The notes under the pieces were generated by a model. That model was not told the origin of the DNA. It searched no databases and worked only from the letters and a program-made list of their open reading frames with translations. Shown in pieces: positions 26,612 to 34,981 of a DNA stretch of 64,000 nucleotides (position 1 is its first letter; every line of letters starts with the position of its first letter). Origin of the DNA: an uncultured Pelagibacteraceae bacterium (GTDB lineage: Bacteria > Pseudomonadota > Alphaproteobacteria > Pelagibacterales > Pelagibacteraceae); contig CABYCY010000001.1 in assembly GCA_902517615.1 (NCBI GenBank), positions 1 through 64,000 of the forward strand, in the 5' to 3' direction. Position numbers and translations under genes: made by a program.

Positions 26612-27736
26612 ATGTTTAAAGCAGTTATAGCAGGTTATTCAAGATCACCTTTTACAATGGCAAAAAAGGGGGAATTAATTGAAGTAAAACCAGTTAATTT
26701 ACTTGCTGAAGTTATTAACAATCTTGTTTTAAAAACTAAAATTAATAAAAAAGATATTGAAGACATTGTAATAGGGTGTGCATTTCAAACTGGAGAACAG
26801 TGTTTTAATATTGGTAAATTAGTAACCTTCTTAACTAACATGGATATCAAAACCTCAGGTATGACAGTAGATAGATGGTGCGGATCATCTATGGAAGGTA
26901 TTCATATTGCGGCAGGAAAAATAGCAATGGGATCAGGAAAAGTTTTTATTTGTGGAGGTGTTGAAAGCATGACTAGAGTTACTACAGGTTTTGATCCATT
27001 ACCATATCCATATACTGAAACAGAAAACCCAAATGTTTATTTTACAATGGGTACTACTGCTGAAAATGTTGCTAAACAATATTCTATTTCAAGAACAGAA
27101 CAGCAGGAGTTTGCAATATCAAGTCATAAAAAAGCATATGATGCCCAGTCAAAAGGTAATTTTAATAATGAAATTGTGTCAATAGGAAATTGTTCCCAAG
27201 ATAGCAATATAAGACCTAATAGCAATCAAGAAAAATTAGATAGTTTAAAATTAGCGTTTGATCCAAATGGAACTGTAACAGCTGCTACATCGTCTCCATT
27301 GACGGATGGTGCTGCCGCTACTTTAATTTGTGAAGAACAATATGCTAAAAATAATAATTTAGAAATTTTAGCAAGAATTGTTTCTACTGCAGTTCAAGGA
27401 TGCAAACCTGACACAATGGGATTGGGACCAATCGGAGCTTCCCAAAAAGCTTTAGAGAGAGCTAAACTAACAATTAAAGATATTGATATAATAGAACTGA
27501 ATGAAGCATTTGCATCTCAATCGTTAGCTTGCATAAAAGATTTACAAATTGACCAAATCAAAGTTAATATTGATGGCGGTGCATTAGCGCTGGGTCATCC
27601 TTTAGGGGCAACAGGAGCAAGAATTACAGGGAAAGCTGCTCAATTATTAAGAAGAGAAAATAAAAAATACGCCTTAGCTACTCAATGTATTGGGCTTGGA
27701 ATGGGTATAGCAACGATTATCGAAACTGTAGAATAA
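26612..27736 (+). CDS. thiolase (acetyl-CoA acyltransferase)
   Basis: 374 residues, complete thiolase: nucleophile Cys in VDRWCGSSMEG (about residue 90), NEAFASQSLA, GGALALGHPLGATGARI with the catalytic His, and the second Cys in CIGLGMG. It cleaves 3-ketoacyl-CoA with CoA or condenses acyl-CoAs. It lies 19 bases after the DmdA-like gene and 9 before the aminotransferase gene, in the unassigned seven-gene operon. Slightly shorter than FadA-type enzymes (about 390). Confidence 0.92.
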   Translation: MFKAVIAGYSRSPFTMAKKGELIEVKPVNLLAEVINNLVLKTKINKKDIEDIVIGCAFQTGEQCFNIGKLVTFLTNMDIKTSGMTVDRWCGSSMEGIHIAAGKIAMGSGKVFICGGVESMTRVTTGFDPLPYPYTETENPNVYFTMGTTAENVAKQYSISRTEQQEFAISSHKKAYDAQSKGNFNNEIVSIGNCSQDSNIRPNSNQEKLDSLKLAFDPNGTVTAATSSPLTDGAAATLICEEQYAKNNNLEILARIVSTAVQGCKPDTMGLGPIGASQKALERAKLTIKDIDIIELNEAFASQSLACIKDLQIDQIKVNIDGGALALGHPLGATGARITGKAAQLLRRENKKYALATQCIGLGMGIATIIETVE

Positions 27737-27745
27737 AATTTCAGT

Positions 27746-28627
27746 ATGCAACAGTTACCTTTTGATAAAAGATCCGGAAAAATTTGGTTTAATAATGAAT
27801 TATGTGAATGGCAAGATGCTAGGGTCCACATCATTAGTCATGGAATGCATTATGCTAGTTTAGTCTTTGAGGGATTAAGAGTTTATAATACAAAAATTTT
27901 CAAACTAGAAGAACACACTGATAGATTATTTAAATCTGCAAAAATCTTGGATATGAAAATTCCTTATTCATATAATGAGATTATTGAGGCTACAAAAAAA
28001 CTAGTATCTGATCAAAATATTAAAAATGGATACATAAGACCTTTTGTTTGGAGAGGTAGTGAGATGATGGGGGTTTCTGCGCAAAAAACTAAAATTAATG
28101 TTGCTATTGCTATATGGGATTGGCCTACATACTTTGATCCAAATTTAAAATTAAAAGGCATAAAACTAAATATATCTAGGTGGCAAAGACCACCTCAAAA
28201 TTCATCCCCTTGGGAAAGTAAAGCAGCAGGTTTATACATGATTTGCACTCTTTCTAAACACCAAGCAGAAAAAGAAGGTTATACAGATTCTCTTATGTTG
28301 GATCATGAAGGTAATATTGCCGAAGCAACAAGTGCTAATATTTTTTTTAAAGATAAAAATAATGAATTGCATACTCCGATTCCAGACTCTTTCTTAGATG
28401 GCATAACAAGAAAAACAGTAATAGATCTTGCAAAGTCAAAAAATATCAAAATATATGAAAGAAAAATATCTCCTGATGAGTTGCCTAATTTCAAAGGTTG
28501 TTTTATCACTGGTACAGCTGCAGAAATAACTCCTGTAGGAAATATTTTAGATAATAGTTTTGAAGTCTGTGATTTAATCAAAGATTTATCTTCTAGTTAT
28601 GAAAAACTTGTTGGTAAAAATAATTAA
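27746..28627 (+). CDS. ilvE: class IV (branched-chain-type) aminotransferase
   Basis: 293 residues of the fold-type IV PLP family. IISHGMHYASLVFEGLRVY is the family N-terminal block, the PLP lysine is in WESKAAGLY, and NIAEATSANIFF plus ITGTAAEITPV close the cofactor site. IlvE interconverts branched-chain amino and keto acids; relatives act on D-amino acids or 4-amino-4-deoxychorismate. As the last gene of the operon it may transaminate the operon's own ketoacid rather than serve general branched-chain synthesis. Ends 6 bases from the convergent TRAP gene. Confidence 0.87.
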   Translation: MQQLPFDKRSGKIWFNNELCEWQDARVHIISHGMHYASLVFEGLRVYNTKIFKLEEHTDRLFKSAKILDMKIPYSYNEIIEATKKLVSDQNIKNGYIRPFVWRGSEMMGVSAQKTKINVAIAIWDWPTYFDPNLKLKGIKLNISRWQRPPQNSSPWESKAAGLYMICTLSKHQAEKEGYTDSLMLDHEGNIAEATSANIFFKDKNNELHTPIPDSFLDGITRKTVIDLAKSKNIKIYERKISPDELPNFKGCFITGTAAEITPVGNILDNSFEVCDLIKDLSSSYEKLVGKNN

Positions 28628-28633
28628 ACTAAA

Positions 28634-29899
28634 CTAGAGCAGACTTGGAAGCCAAGTTGAAAATACAGGGAATAAAATCATTAAAATTCCATATATAATT
28701 CCAACTATAGTAAACAAAGGGACTTCTTTAAAAGCTTTGGCTGGGTTTTCCTTTATAACTCCAGCTGCAGTATAAATTCCAACACAAACAGGTGGCGTAA
28801 TCATTCCAATTCCTGCAAAAGCAACGAAAACCACATAGAGATGTAATAAACTTTGATTGAAAGAAAGTGTTATTGCAGCAAATATAGGAACAGTTAAATA
28901 AAATACAGGAACTATTTCTATAAAAGTACCAAGTATTAAACAAATTATACCTAACATAACCCAAAATAAATTTACACTGACGCCCATTTCAGTGAAATAT
29001 GTAATTATTTTTTGTGGAGCTTGAGTATATGTAAGAACGACACTTAAGAAAGTTGCTGTAGCAATAATAGAAAATATTACAGCTGTAATAATTGCAGTTT
29101 CTTTAAGGCAACTTAATAAAGATAAGATAGTTAATTCTTTATAAATTAAAAAACCAATAGCAACCGCATAAACACCAGCAACTGCAGCTGACTCAGATGG
29201 TGTTAAAAAACCAGCATATATTCCTCCTAAAATTATTACAGGAGTTATTAGAGCTGGAAGAGCTGAAACAAAGGAACTTATTCTTTCCTTGAGTGACGCT
29301 TTGCTATCAGTTTTAATATGTCTACATTTAAAAAGAACCAACAAAATCATTAAAACTAGAAGTATCACTCCAGGTATCACCCCTGCTGCAAAAGTTTTAG
29401 AAACAGGAACATATGTGAGAGCGCTAAACAAAATAGCTGCATTTGAAGGAGGAATTAAAGCCTCAAGTAACGCTGCAGAAGCAGCAAGAACTACAACAAA
29501 CGGAGTTGGATAACCTTGCTCAACCATTTTAGGCATCATGATTGTGCCTATTGCGGTAATTGCCGCAAGAATTGATCCACAAAAAGCAGCAAAGAAACCC
29601 ATTGCAAGAACCATTGCCACCCCTAAACCACCAGGCCAGTGTCCTACTAATGTTGTTGCAAATTTTACTAATCTTAATGCTGCCCCTCCTTTTAACATAG
29701 CCATTCCACTAAATATAAATAATGGAACGGCTATAAGAACATGTTTTGTTAAAGCTCCAAAAGACACTTGAATTAAAACTGACCAGGGTAGGTTAAGTCC
29801 ACCAATTGCAGCTATAGAACTTCCTAAGCCAAACACTAAAAAAATTGGAACAGAAATAACCAGTGTTACTAAGGATAAAATAAAGGCTAAAGAAAACAT
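28634..29899 (-). CDS. dctM: TRAP transporter large permease (DctM-like)
   Basis: 421 residues, about 12 membrane helices, the large subunit of a TRAP carrier driven by a sodium or proton gradient. Family blocks include LGSSIAAIGGLNLPWSV, GFFAAFCGSILAAITAIGTIMMP and FAGIGMITPPVCVGIYTAAG. It follows the small subunit gene after 11 bases. The substrate cannot be read from this subunit; see the binding protein. Confidence 0.93.
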   Translation of the reverse strand: MFSLAFILSLVTLVISVPIFLVFGLGSSIAAIGGLNLPWSVLIQVSFGALTKHVLIAVPLFIFSGMAMLKGGAALRLVKFATTLVGHWPGGLGVAMVLAMGFFAAFCGSILAAITAIGTIMMPKMVEQGYPTPFVVVLAASAALLEALIPPSNAAILFSALTYVPVSKTFAAGVIPGVILLVLMILLVLFKCRHIKTDSKASLKERISSFVSALPALITPVIILGGIYAGFLTPSESAAVAGVYAVAIGFLIYKELTILSLLSCLKETAIITAVIFSIIATATFLSVVLTYTQAPQKIITYFTEMGVSVNLFWVMLGIICLILGTFIEIVPVFYLTVPIFAAITLSFNQSLLHLYVVFVAFAGIGMITPPVCVGIYTAAGVIKENPAKAFKEVPLFTIVGIIYGILMILFPVFSTWLPSLL

Positions 29900-29910
29900 T
29901 TATTTATAAT

Positions 29911-30402
29911 TTATCTGCTTGTTAAAATTAAAATATTATCAAATAAAAGTTCTAAAGATGAAAGAGCCAACATTAAAAAACCTACAGGAAAAGCTAAAAA
30001 CATCCACCAAATAGGAATACTAATTTCTATTTCCATTACTTGTCCCAAATTATAATACATAATAGTTGCATCTAAGCCCGCTTTAAAAAAAACACACGCT
30101 GAAATAAAAGCAACGAAATTTACTATTATAAGTAAAATATTTTTAGATTTATTAGGTAAAATAGGAGTTAAAAAATCTACTTTGATGTGTTGACCCATTT
30201 TTAATAGAGGTCCAAGTAATGGAAAAACTAACCAACTGACTAAAACAGGTGGCAGCTCTACAAACCAAGCAAACCCTGTACCTGTTATAAATCTTGTGCT
30301 TGCGCTTAAAAATAAAGCAGCAACCATTATAAAAATTATTAACATTGCGAGCGTCATAGATACTGAAGCAAGTAAATTATTAACTGCTCGCAATGTTTTC
30401 AT
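29911..30402 (-). CDS. dctQ: TRAP transporter small permease (DctQ-like)
   Basis: 163 residues, four predicted membrane helices with the DctQ-type signature region LLGPLLKMGQHIKVDFLT in the middle. It forms the QM membrane pair with the product of the gene 11 bases downstream and is encoded 25 bases after the binding protein. Only a short AT-only inverted repeat lies in that gap. Confidence 0.9.
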   Translation of the reverse strand: MKTLRAVNNLLASVSMTLAMLIIFIMVAALFLSASTRFITGTGFAWFVELPPVLVSWLVFPLLGPLLKMGQHIKVDFLTPILPNKSKNILLIIVNFVAFISACVFFKAGLDATIMYYNLGQVMEIEISIPIWWMFLAFPVGFLMLALSSLELLFDNILILTSR

Positions 30403-30427
30403 TTTTTAGACTAAGTTAAAACTTATT

Positions 30428-31447
30428 CTAATTATTTTTTGCGTACTCTTGTGCTGCCTGTAAAGCATCCGAGTCAATCATTTTAGCCATAGCAGGCATA
30501 ACTTTTTCCTTCATAAGCTTGTCAAATTTTGCTTTTTCAGCTCCTGAAAGTGTAGTTACTACGCCTCCTCTATCTTGAAATTCTTTAAGAACAGTTTCAC
30601 CATGATCCATAATTCTATCAGTTGAAAGAGTTCCTATTTCCTTACCAACGTCCATAATTATTTTTTGTAAATCCGCTGGTAAACCATTAAACCAATTAGA
30701 GTTTGCCATAATATAAGCATCAGCATAATATTGATATGGCTTTTGAGCATATTTTAAAAATTCCCACCAGCTATAAGCTTTTATACTTCCTGGAGGACTA
30801 TTAATTGTATCAATCATTCCTGACTGTAATGCGTTATATACTTCTCCTGTTTTTAAAGAAACACGGTTAGCTCCAAGAGCGTCCCACATTGGCTCTTCAC
30901 TTTTTAGTAATCTTCGAGCTTTTAAACCTTTCATGGCATCAATTCCTGTTAATTCACGAGCGCTGGAAATTGACATTACTGGTCCAACAGGATTATACAT
31001 AATTAAAGTTGAGTTAGTTTTTTTAGTTAGTTCACCCCAGATTTCTTTTCCTTTTGGTGAATTTTGAAAAAAACCTCTTTGCTGTTCCCAAGAATTAAAT
31101 AATCCTGGAAATGAAGCTACATTAAAATTTTTGTTTATTGGTGGAAAACTAACTACACCGACTATTCCTCCAAGTTCAACAGCTCCTGAAGTTACAGCAC
31201 CCATAACTTCTCTAATTCCAAATAGTTGTTTAGAAGGATAAACTTCAATTTTTAATTTACCTTTTGCTCTTTTATTAACTTCATCCGCAAAGATTTGTGC
31301 GTGTTTTGCGCTATGATGTTTAGGACTCCAGTGAACTGAGAGACGACCTACTATTTCTGCAGCTAAAACTGAAGTTGATGAAACCACAAGAGATAAAAGA
31401 ACAAAAAAACTTATAAAAGTTTTTGATAATTTTTTAGTATTACTCAT
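30428..31447 (-). CDS. dctP: TRAP transporter solute-binding protein (DctP-like)
   Basis: 339 residues with a signal peptide (about 1-29, ending VLAAE) and the DctP fold: KHAQIFADEVNKRAKGKLKI, VTSGAVELGG, and the ligand-arginine region LKARRLLKSEE followed by GEVYNALQSGMIDTINSPP. TRAP proteins bind carboxylates and zwitterions such as ectoine; neighbouring EutA/DoeA-like genes raise the ectoine idea, but the sequence does not resemble what I recall of TeaA/UehA. RBS GGGAG precedes the start. An AT-rich 106-base gap separates it from the potC-like gene. Confidence 0.9.
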   Translation of the reverse strand: MSNTKKLSKTFISFFVLLSLVVSSTSVLAAEIVGRLSVHWSPKHHSAKHAQIFADEVNKRAKGKLKIEVYPSKQLFGIREVMGAVTSGAVELGGIVGVVSFPPINKNFNVASFPGLFNSWEQQRGFFQNSPKGKEIWGELTKKTNSTLIMYNPVGPVMSISSARELTGIDAMKGLKARRLLKSEEPMWDALGANRVSLKTGEVYNALQSGMIDTINSPPGSIKAYSWWEFLKYAQKPYQYYADAYIMANSNWFNGLPADLQKIIMDVGKEIGTLSTDRIMDHGETVLKEFQDRGGVVTTLSGAEKAKFDKLMKEKVMPAMAKMIDSDALQAAQEYAKNN

Positions 31448-31553
31448 TATTTTTCTCCCTAATGTTATTTTATATAACGATCTTAATAAGTAATTAGAGA
31501 TAGGTCTATATTATTAAAAAAATAATAATCAATTTTAAATTGAATTTTATAAT

Positions 31554-32408
31554 TTATCGATTAATTCCTCTTAATCTCTCTGATCTTCTTCTAAGAAGCT
31601 CTGCACTTAATAAAATCAGTGTAGATAATATAATAAGACATGTAGCTACAGCAAGAATTGTAGGACTTAGTTGCTCCCTTAAACCTGTCCACATTTGAAC
31701 TGGAATTGTTGTATTTTCTAATCCTGCGAGAAATAAAACAACAACCACTTCGTCAAATGAAGTTACAAAAGCAAATAGTCCTCCAGAAATTACTCCTGGT
31801 AAAATTAAAGGAAGAGTAATTTTCATAAAAGTATTTACTGGATTGCTTCCAAGGCTAGCGGCAGCTCTTGTCACACTATGATCGAAGCCTGATAGTGTGG
31901 CTGTAACTGTTATAACTACAAAAGGTGTTCCTAGTATTATATGGGCTAATACTATTCCTGTATGAGTTGCTGCTAGACCAGCTTTTGCCATAAAAAAGAA
32001 AATAGCAACACCAGAAATAATTAATGGAACAATCATCGGTGATATTAAAGTTGCCATGATAATACCCTTATATGGCATATGCCTACTACTTAAACCTAAC
32101 GCCGCCAAAGTTCCTAAAATAATTGATCCAATGGTTGCAAATATTGCAATAATAAAACTATTTTTTGCAGCCAATCCCCAGGGATTTTTTGTTCCATAAA
32201 CCATATCCTTATACCATCTTAAAGAAAATGCATCAGGGTCAAGATTTTTCATACCTTCAGAAAAAACTAAAAATTCTTCAGCGTTAAATGACAATGGAAA
32301 AATTACAAACAGAGGTGCTATTAAAAAGAAAAAAACAAAAGTACAAATGGCAATATAAATGTAGTGCCAAATTCTATATCTAGTCTCTGTATAACTTGGT
32401 AATGCCAT
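31554..32408 (-). CDS. potC: PotC-like ABC permease
   Basis: 284 residues, six membrane helices, with the coupling motif RAAASLGSNPVNTFMKITLPLILPGV typical of spermidine/putrescine-type permeases. It forms a heterodimer with the PotB-like subunit, 1 base upstream, in an importer of polyamine, opine or compatible-solute type. Last gene of the ABC unit before the TRAP genes. Confidence 0.9.
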   Translation of the reverse strand: MALPSYTETRYRIWHYIYIAICTFVFFFLIAPLFVIFPLSFNAEEFLVFSEGMKNLDPDAFSLRWYKDMVYGTKNPWGLAAKNSFIIAIFATIGSIILGTLAALGLSSRHMPYKGIIMATLISPMIVPLIISGVAIFFFMAKAGLAATHTGIVLAHIILGTPFVVITVTATLSGFDHSVTRAAASLGSNPVNTFMKITLPLILPGVISGGLFAFVTSFDEVVVVLFLAGLENTTIPVQMWTGLREQLSPTILAVATCLIILSTLILLSAELLRRRSERLRGINR

Positions 32409-32409
32409 A

Positions 32410-33675
32410 TTATCCTAATTTAATATTATCAACTCCAACTAATTTATTATAAATCCAATAGATAACTAAAACTCCTGACAACAGCATTAATCCCATTGCT
32501 GAAGCAAAACTCCAATCAAGAGTTGTCTTCATATGAAATGCGATCTGATTACTTATTAATGTTCCTGAAGCGCCCCCAACTAAAGCTGGTGTTATGTAGT
32601 ATCCTATTGCTAAGATAAAGCATAAAAGACATCCTGCACCAATACCAGGTATTGTCAGAGGAAAATAAACTTTCATAAATGCAACAAAAGGTGTTCCTCC
32701 TAAAGACTTTCCTGCTCTCATTAAGCTTGGTGATATTGTCTTCATCACACTGTATAAAGGGAGAACCATAAATGGTAGCAATATTTGAGTCATTGCCACA
32801 TAAGTTCCAACTTTATTATACATCATTTCAGGCCTATTATTGTCAGCAACTAGTCCTATCATCACAAAAAAATCGTTAACCAATCCTTGCTGTTGTAACA
32901 AGATCATCCAACTGGCCGTCCTAACAAGTAAAGATGTCCAAAACGGAAGCAGCACACAAATCATTAAAAGATTACTATATTTCATTGGCAATGTTGCTAA
33001 TAAGTGAGCAATTGGATATCCCATCACAAAGCAGAAAAGTGTAACAAAAAAGGCAATTTCAAGAGTTCTGAGCCATAAAATTCTATGAATTCTTCTATCC
33101 TCTTTTACTTGAGCAATACTTCCATCAACATCAAAATACATATCCATACCTTTTAGATATTTTGCCATTGTATAAGGAGGAGCAGTTCTTTTAATTGCCT
33201 GCCAGTACTCTACGTTTCTCCATCTTTTATGAAGTTTATTGATTTGTTCTTTTAAACTAGCGCTTTCGTCAATTTTTTTTCTTTTTATTTGTCTAAAAAG
33301 TTTTTTAGTAATCGTATTAAAACCATTTTTTTCTTTATTTAATCTTTGTCCCAATTTTCCATGCTGTTGATTTTCAGCAAGTAGCTTGTAATCTTCGTAA
33401 AATCCTCGATATACTTCCTCTGGGGGTAATTCATCTAAATTTTCCCATTTTTCCATTGCCTTAAAAGTTTTAGGTAGCATGTTGGTGACCATTCTGTCAT
33501 CGACACTTCTCATAAACATATCACCTATTGGAAAAATATAAGTAATTATAAGAAATAATAGTAATGGAGCTACAAGAAGAAATGCCTTTATCTTATTCTT
33601 CTTTTCTGCTTTTTTTAAACTAACCTCTAAAGGTATTCCGTCAGTTGTTAAAATTTTTTTGGTTTCAGAGCTCAT
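32410..33675 (-). CDS. potB: PotB-like ABC permease with long insertion
   Basis: 421 residues, much longer than the usual PotB (about 280-300). The N-terminal first helix (about residues 28-48) is followed by about 130 charged, mostly helical residues (about 50-180) before the next membrane segment at about residue 190, suggesting a periplasmic domain. The coupling motif RAGKSLGGTPFVAFMKVYFP is intact. A terminator-like hairpin with a T7 run ends directly before its ATG, so translation starts almost at the hairpin. The extra domain may help dock the binding protein; this is inference. Confidence 0.9.
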   Translation of the reverse strand: MSSETKKILTTDGIPLEVSLKKAEKKNKIKAFLLVAPLLLFLIITYIFPIGDMFMRSVDDRMVTNMLPKTFKAMEKWENLDELPPEEVYRGFYEDYKLLAENQQHGKLGQRLNKEKNGFNTITKKLFRQIKRKKIDESASLKEQINKLHKRWRNVEYWQAIKRTAPPYTMAKYLKGMDMYFDVDGSIAQVKEDRRIHRILWLRTLEIAFFVTLFCFVMGYPIAHLLATLPMKYSNLLMICVLLPFWTSLLVRTASWMILLQQQGLVNDFFVMIGLVADNNRPEMMYNKVGTYVAMTQILLPFMVLPLYSVMKTISPSLMRAGKSLGGTPFVAFMKVYFPLTIPGIGAGCLLCFILAIGYYITPALVGGASGTLISNQIAFHMKTTLDWSFASAMGLMLLSGVLVIYWIYNKLVGVDNIKLG

Positions 33676-33682
33676 AAAAAAA

Positions 33683-33708
33683 TAGGGCGGTTATAAATAA
33701 CCGCCCTA
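33683..33708 (-). terminator. hairpin between PotD-like and PotB-like genes
   Basis: Perfect inverted repeat, TAGGGCGGTTAT at 33683-33694 and its complement at 33697-33708. On the minus strand the stem is followed by seven Ts and then the ATG of the PotB-like gene (ATG at 33675-33673). It has the form of an intrinsic terminator placed inside the operon after the binding-protein gene, and would let only part of transcripts reach the permeases. Confidence 0.85.
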
Positions 33709-33743
33709 AATATATTATATAAATTCAGTGTTTAAAACTGAAA

Positions 33744-34862
33744 TTATAGACCTGCTTTCATTGCTTCCCACATCTCACTGATTTCAGTATTGTTATCAGC
33801 CCAGAAGAAAGGGTCTACTAAGAAATAGTTCTTAGTGTTTGCAGGAGCAGTTGGCATTTGTGGCATCATGTTAGTTTTACCATCTTTATACCAAGGCTCA
33901 CCAGCAGTAATTATATCAAGTGATGATTTTCTCCATGGAGCATATGCGATGTACTTCGCGCTACCAGCTAACATTTCTGTGTTAGTCATCATAGCTAGAG
34001 CTTTTTTAGCATTTGCTTCATCTGGTCCACCTTTAACAAGTGCAAAATATTCATAGTCAAGTCCTTGACCATCCCATACTTGTTTAATTGGAGCATTTTC
34101 TCCAACTTCAGCGTTAAAGAATCTTCCGTTCCAACCAGTTGCCATTACAACTTCACCAGCAACTAGTAATTCAGGCGGTTGAGCACCTGCAGACCAGAAT
34201 ACACATCCACCATTTGGATCTGTACATAAAGCTTTGATTTTATTCATCGCTCTTTCGATTCCACCATCTGCTAAAAGTTTTCTATAAACTCTTGTTCCGC
34301 CATCACCTAACTTAACTCCGTCAGCTGCTAAAGCGATTTCAAGATTAGTTAAAGCACTCTTATAAATTGCTCTTTTTCCTGGGAATTTTTTAGTGTTAAA
34401 GAAATCTTTAATTGTTGTTGGCTCTTTACCACCGAATGCTCTTGTATCAAAAGCATAGTTCCAAGAATATAAAATGTTACCTACAGCACATTCGCTTGGC
34501 ATTCCTGTGAAGAAATCTTCACTCGCAGGAGTTCCATCTGGCGCTGCTGGGAAATCTTTGTCAAAATCAAATTTAACAAACAAACCTTCGTCACATCCAT
34601 TAATAGTATCGAATGCAAATACGTCTATAATATCCCAAGTTATAGCACCTGCTTCTTTTTGTGCTTTTATCTCTGATAAACCACCAGAATAGTCAACCCA
34701 GTTGATTTCTACTCCTAGTGCTTTAGCAGTTGGATCACCGTACCCTAACTTTTGTGACTCTGTATAAGCTCCACCCCAAGATGCAACAGTAACTGCAAAT
34801 GCTGATGAAGTTATAGATAGAGCAAAAGAAAGAGTTAGTAATAATTTACTTATTTTCTTCAT
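33744..34862 (-). CDS. potD: PotD-like ABC substrate-binding protein
   Basis: 372 residues with signal peptide (about 1-23, cut after SSAFA) followed by the PotD-type start VTVASWGGAYTESQKLGYG. Other family features are YSWNYAFDTRAFGGKEPTTIKDFF and WSAGAQPPELLVAGEVVMATGWNGRF. Members bind polyamines, gamma-aminobutyrate, opines or betaines in the periplasm; the ligand is unresolved. Strong Shine-Dalgarno (GGAGGA) upstream. It lies after the ATPase gene with a 119-base spacer that carries a repeated 10-mer. Confidence 0.92.
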   Translation of the reverse strand: MKKISKLLLTLSFALSITSSAFAVTVASWGGAYTESQKLGYGDPTAKALGVEINWVDYSGGLSEIKAQKEAGAITWDIIDVFAFDTINGCDEGLFVKFDFDKDFPAAPDGTPASEDFFTGMPSECAVGNILYSWNYAFDTRAFGGKEPTTIKDFFNTKKFPGKRAIYKSALTNLEIALAADGVKLGDGGTRVYRKLLADGGIERAMNKIKALCTDPNGGCVFWSAGAQPPELLVAGEVVMATGWNGRFFNAEVGENAPIKQVWDGQGLDYEYFALVKGGPDEANAKKALAMMTNTEMLAGSAKYIAYAPWRKSSLDIITAGEPWYKDGKTNMMPQMPTAPANTKNYFLVDPFFWADNNTEISEMWEAMKAGL

Positions 34863-34878
34863 TATTCCTCCGTTTAAA

Positions 34879-34960
34879 CGTTGATATAAATTAATTTATA
34901 TAAACAAAAGTACAACAAATAGACCAACTTAAGTCAACAGCTCATTTTATCGTTGATATA
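34879..34960. promoter_or_regulatory. 10-bp direct repeat upstream of the PotD-like gene
   Basis: CGTTGATATA occurs at 34879-34888 and again at 34951-34960, 72 bases apart, within the 119-base spacer between the ATPase and binding-protein genes. Such a pair may be an operator for a separate promoter of the binding-protein gene. I see no further copy nearby, and in AT-rich DNA a chance origin remains possible. Confidence 0.3.
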
Positions 34961-34981
34961 TTTAATATTTTGATAAGAATA

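Noticed and set aside
30412-30425. Inverted repeat TAAGTT/AACTTA between dctP and dctQ as a fifth inter-gene hairpin
   Set aside because: Only six AT-rich pairs with a two-base loop and no T run; too weak to count with the four ABC hairpins.
28634-31447. Assignment of the TRAP genes as an ectoine transporter (TeaABC/UehABC)
   Set aside because: Suggested only by the nearby EutA/DoeA-like genes; the binding-protein sequence does not resemble those I recall, so the substrate is left open.
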